64,000 nucleotides of DNA from BQJD01 sp965652415. GTDB taxonomy: Bacteria > Pseudomonadota > Gammaproteobacteria > Arenicellales > CAJQKF01. The notes under the pieces were generated by a model, which ran no database searches, had not been told where the DNA came from, and saw only the letters and a list, made by a program, of their open reading frames with translations. The translations under genes were made by a program, and so were the position numbers. Below are positions 59,099-64,000 of this stretch, piece after piece. The stretch spans positions 62,001-126,000 of the forward strand of contig CBFGVH010000001.1 in NCBI GenBank assembly GCA_965652415.1, in the 5' to 3' direction. Numbering within the stretch: the stretch's first letter is position 1; every line of letters begins with the position of its first letter.

Positions 59099-59848
59099 TC
59101 AACACGCCGAGAGCCAGGCGTCGATGGACGGAATCTGGTCGTGGCGGGTCAGGTCGATGCGGATCGGCGTGACCGACACCTCGCGATTGCGGATGGCATG
59201 AAAATCGGTGCCCGGCCCGGCGTCCTGCTCTCCCCCGGGCGGCCCCACCCAGTAGATCTGGCGCCCCATCGGGTCGGTGCTCCTGACCACGGGCTCGGAC
59301 TTGTGGCGGTGGCCGAGACGGGTGGCCCGAAACCCGTTGATGCCCTCGAAGGGCACGTCGGGGACGTTGACGTTGAGAATCGTGTCCGAGGGCAGCGGCT
59401 CGGCCTCAAGGCGTTCGAGCAGCATCTCGACCACCTTCGCCGCGGTCGCGTAGTTCACCGGCTCTGGCCCGGCCAACGACACGGCGATCGCCGGGTAACC
59501 CAGGAAGCGGCCCTCGGTGGCCGCCGCCACGGTGCCGGAGTAGAGCACGTCGTCGCCGAGGTTGGCGCCGCTGTTGATGCCGGCGATGACCATGTCCGGA
59601 GGCGTCTCCATCAACCCGGTGATGGCCACGTGGACGCAGTCGGTGGGGGTGCCGTCGATGTAGAGGAAGCCGTTCTGCGCCTTGTGAACGCGCATCGGCG
59701 TCTCCAGGGTCAGCGAGTTGCTGGCACCGCTGCGATTGCGGTCCGGAGCCACCACGGTGACCTCGGCGACCCTGGAGCAGGCCTCGGCGAGCGCCGCCAG
59801 GCCGGGAGCCAGGTAACCGTCGTCGTTGCTGACCAGGATGCGTTTCAT
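59099..59848 (-). CDS. surE: 5'/3'-nucleotidase SurE
   Basis: Metal-dependent phosphatase of nucleoside monophosphates and short polyphosphate, a survival factor. The 249 residues begin MKRILVSNDDGYLAPGLAAL with the metal-binding Asp-Asp, then APDRNRSGASNSLTL, GTPTDCVHVAI and SGINSGANLGDDVLYSGTV in shorter parts. The ATG at 59848 is preferred; an in-frame ATG at 59872 lies in the other arm of a hairpin. ATGCAGCG (59872-59865) can pair with CGCTGCAT, so the start codon is partly in the stem. lon lies 35 bases upstream on the same strand. Confidence 0.95.
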   Translation of the reverse strand: MKRILVSNDDGYLAPGLAALAEACSRVAEVTVVAPDRNRSGASNSLTLETPMRVHKAQNGFLYIDGTPTDCVHVAITGLMETPPDMVIAGINSGANLGDDVLYSGTVAAATEGRFLGYPAIAVSLAGPEPVNYATAAKVVEMLLERLEAEPLPSDTILNVNVPDVPFEGINGFRATRLGHRHKSEPVVRSTDPMGRQIYWVGPPGGEQDAGPGTDFHAIRNREVSVTPIRIDLTRHDQIPSIDAWLSAC

Positions 59849-59883
59849 GCAGCGTCTTGAAAAGCGCTGCATTCTAACCGAAT

Positions 59884-62292
<2,409 letters not shown>

Positions 62293-62447
62293 GAGTCAAT
62301 CGTTGTTCACAATGGTTCTCTCTTCGCGGCACGACCGTCCGCCAATTACCGCCAAGTGCGGACATTTGTGGGATAATCAAGACGCAGCGTTCCCCGCGTC
62401 GCGCCGTACCAGTCCCCCGGTCCATCTCCCTGTCCTTCATCGACCCA

Positions 62448-63596
62448 GTGCAGCGAACCAGCGACAATCCCGACTACGCCCTCGCCCGCCGCGTCACCGT
62501 CAACGGCGCCTATCTCGATTTCATACTCGGCGCCGTGAAGATCGTGGTCGGCTGGACCGCGCAATCGCAGGCACTGATCGCCGACGGCATTCACTCGCTG
62601 TCCGATCTCGCCACGGATTTCCTCGTGCTCATCGCCGCGCGCCACGGCAGCCGCGCCGCCGACGAGCACCATCCCTACGGTCACGACCGGATCGAGACGG
62701 CGGCCTCGGTGCTGTTGGCCAGCGCCCTGGCCATCGTGGCGCTCGGAATCAGCTGGGACGCGCTTTTGCGCCTCGTGTCCGACGAACCGCTGCCGGTGCC
62801 GGGCGTCATCGCTCTCGCCGTCGCCGCGGTCTCTGCAGCGCTAAAGGAAGGCATCTACTGGTACACCATCCGCGCGGCCCGCAAGCTCGGGTCCCGCCTG
62901 CTGGCGGCCAACGCCTGGCATTCGCGCTCGGACGCGCTGTCCTCGCTGGTGGTCATGGCCGGCGTCGGCGGCGCGCTGATCGGGTTTCCGTGGGCCGATG
63001 CCGTGGCCGCGATCGGCGTCTCCGTCATGATCCTGAAGGTGGCCTGGTCCATCGGCGGCGAGGGTCTGCGCGAGCTCGTCGACACGGGGCTGGACAAGGA
63101 GGAACTCGTCCGCATCCGCGACACGGTGCTGTCGGTCGACGGCGTTCGCGACATGCACGAGCTTCGCACCCGGCGCATGGGCTCGGGGGTTCTCGCCGAC
63201 ATGCACGTCCATGTCGCCTCCGCGGTCAGCGTCTCCGAAGGCCATCGCATCGGCGACGAGGTGTACAAGCGGCTCCGGCGCAAGTTCGACTACCTGACCG
63301 ACGTCGTCGTCCACGTCGACTGCGAGGACGACACCGAACAAAGGCCGTCGTCGGACCTGCCCCTGCGCGCGGATGTCGAGCACCTGGTGCAGGACAGGGT
63401 ACGCGAGATCTTCGGCACGGCGGACGTGTTCAGGCGCCTGACCCTGCACTACCTCGGCGGAAAGATTCATCTCGAGCTGTGGCTCAAGGACGCCGACGGC
63501 GCCCGCACCAGTGTCGCCCAGGGCAGCGATCCGTTGCGCGAGCGCCTGCAGCAGATTCCCGACGTCGGCAGCGTCACCCTTCTCGGCGAGATCTGA
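62448..63596 (+). CDS. cation diffusion facilitator (CDF) family transporter
   Basis: Proton-coupled divalent-metal exporter of the inner membrane. The 382 residues have six hydrophobic helices; metal-site motifs are ADGIHSLSDLATD in TM2 (Asp and Asp, with His for zinc-like coordination) and NAWHSRSDALSS in TM5. HHPYGHDRIETAAS is a classic CDF loop. A cytoplasmic domain (about 205-290) follows, then an extra C-terminal part (to 382) that is longer than in ZitB or FieF. GTG start at 62448; a GATAAT -10-like box lies at 62372-62377. Metal specificity (Zn, Fe, Mn or Co) cannot be told. Confidence 0.92.
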   Translation: MQRTSDNPDYALARRVTVNGAYLDFILGAVKIVVGWTAQSQALIADGIHSLSDLATDFLVLIAARHGSRAADEHHPYGHDRIETAASVLLASALAIVALGISWDALLRLVSDEPLPVPGVIALAVAAVSAALKEGIYWYTIRAARKLGSRLLAANAWHSRSDALSSLVVMAGVGGALIGFPWADAVAAIGVSVMILKVAWSIGGEGLRELVDTGLDKEELVRIRDTVLSVDGVRDMHELRTRRMGSGVLADMHVHVASAVSVSEGHRIGDEVYKRLRRKFDYLTDVVVHVDCEDDTEQRPSSDLPLRADVEHLVQDRVREIFGTADVFRRLTLHYLGGKIHLELWLKDADGARTSVAQGSDPLRERLQQIPDVGSVTLLGEI

Positions 63597-63604
63597 GCAC
63601 CGAC

Positions 63605-64000
63605 TCAGGTTTTCTCGATGTCCCGCTGAACGATCTCGGCGACCCTCAGGGCCTCGAGCCCGTCGCGGCCCCCGACCAGGGGCGGCTTGCGTTCGCGCAC
63701 GCACTCGATGAAATGCTCCAGCTCGGCATCGAGCGGCGGGCGCTGCTCGACTTTTATCTGCTCGCTGACGATTCGCGCGAAGCGGTCGCTTTCGTGTTCC
63801 CTCCGCGGTCGCACGACCTCGAGCTGCTGGTCGGCGAAGTTGAGGGCGAGATAGCGGGACTCACCGAACACCCGGATGCGCCGGAACTTCTTGTTCGACA
63901 CCCGGCTGGCGGTGACGTTGGCCACCGTGCCGTCGCGAAACTCGAGCCTGGCATTGGCGATGTCCACGTGGCTGGTGACCACGCGGGTGCCGACCGCGGT
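63605..64000 (-). CDS. Gfo/Idh/MocA-family oxidoreductase, 3' end only
   Basis: C-terminal 131 residues of an NAD(P)-dependent sugar or inositol-type oxidoreductase; the frame is open to the window edge. The visible part contains ANARLEFRDGTVANVTASRV, the strand of the C-terminal substrate domain, and ELEHFIECVRERKPPLVGG, followed by GLEALRVAEIVQRDIE, the usual family ending. The Rossmann half with the cofactor motif lies outside the window. It converges on the CDF gene. Confidence 0.85.
   Translation of the reverse strand, partial: TAVGTRVVTSHVDIANARLEFRDGTVANVTASRVSNKKFRRIRVFGESRYLALNFADQQLEVVRPRREHESDRFARIVSEQIKVEQRPPLDAELEHFIECVRERKPPLVGGRDGLEALRVAEIVQRDIEKT

Overview
The window is a gap-free piece of a high-GC chromosome. 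Gene content and order point to a gammaproteobacterium: surE-pcm-yqaA-nlpD, rpmF-plsX-fabH-fabG-acpP-fabF-mltG-tmk-holB-pilZ-tatD, a gspD-to-gspM type II secretion operon and a cysM/recJ neighbourhood. Gene density is high, most genes sit in tightly coupled operons (ATGA, GTGA and TGATG overlaps), and no transposase, phage, integrase or CRISPR array is visible. I cannot assign a genus; an uncultured, possibly marine, Chromatiales-like or related lineage would fit.

Layout. 1-5.0 kb: 3' end of a small membrane protein, mpl, dsbA, a candidate small RNA, tRNA-Arg(CCG), a membrane-anchored cytochrome c5, a stand-alone Lrp/AsnC ligand-binding (RAM) protein and trpD. 5.1-8.2 kb: a solo dnaE2 whose start codon lies two bases after a perfect LexA box. 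8.2-17.5 kb: an accessory catabolic island with a TRAP transporter (dctPQM), a HisD/HpsN-type dehydrogenase, an SDR and a zinc alcohol dehydrogenase, divergent from a LacI-type regulator and a GMC oxidoreductase. It resembles dihydroxypropanesulfonate (DHPS) catabolic loci. 17.5-24.4 kb: miscellaneous genes (M48 lipoprotein protease, YbaK-like deacylase, PhyH oxygenase, TPR protein, voltage-gated cation channel, cobalamin adenosyltransferase, class III aminotransferase, tatD). 24.4-32.7 kb: the pilZ-holB-tmk-mltG-fab-plsX-rpmF block, read on the minus strand. 32.9-41.4 kb: yceF/maf, S49 protease, Rieske protein, rluC, a long leader and rne, rlmD, a 3'-5' exonuclease and an orphan PqqD-like protein. 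41.5-53.7 kb: cysM and the gspDEFGHIJKLM-recJ operon. 53.9-64 kb: thrC, hom, a Mth938-like protein, nlpD, yqaA, pcm, surE, lon, a CDF cation transporter and a partial Gfo/Idh/MocA oxidoreductase.

How the parts work together. The fab block supplies acyl-ACP for phospholipids (PlsX) alongside cell-wall trimming (MltG) and replication (Tmk, HolB). The gsp operon encodes nearly all the type II secretion machine but no GspC. The catabolic island couples uptake (DctPQM) to three dehydrogenases under a probable LacI-type repressor with two palindromic operators. Several genes usually found at these positions are absent: fabD between fabH and fabG, yceD before rpmF, rpoS after nlpD and imuA/imuB beside dnaE2.

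Best leads: (1) an 83-nt candidate sRNA at 2538-2620 with a good sigma70-type promoter, an 8-bp closing stem, a 33-nt C-rich loop carrying the 16S rRNA anti-Shine-Dalgarno octamer, and a terminator; (2) a BacNav-like channel whose selectivity filter reads TFEDWTD, carrying two of the acidic substitutions that convert NavAb into a calcium channel; (3) the leaderless, LexA-controlled solo dnaE2; (4) the HpsN-like catabolic regulon. None of these proves a wholly new system, but the sRNA and the channel are the most testable novelties.
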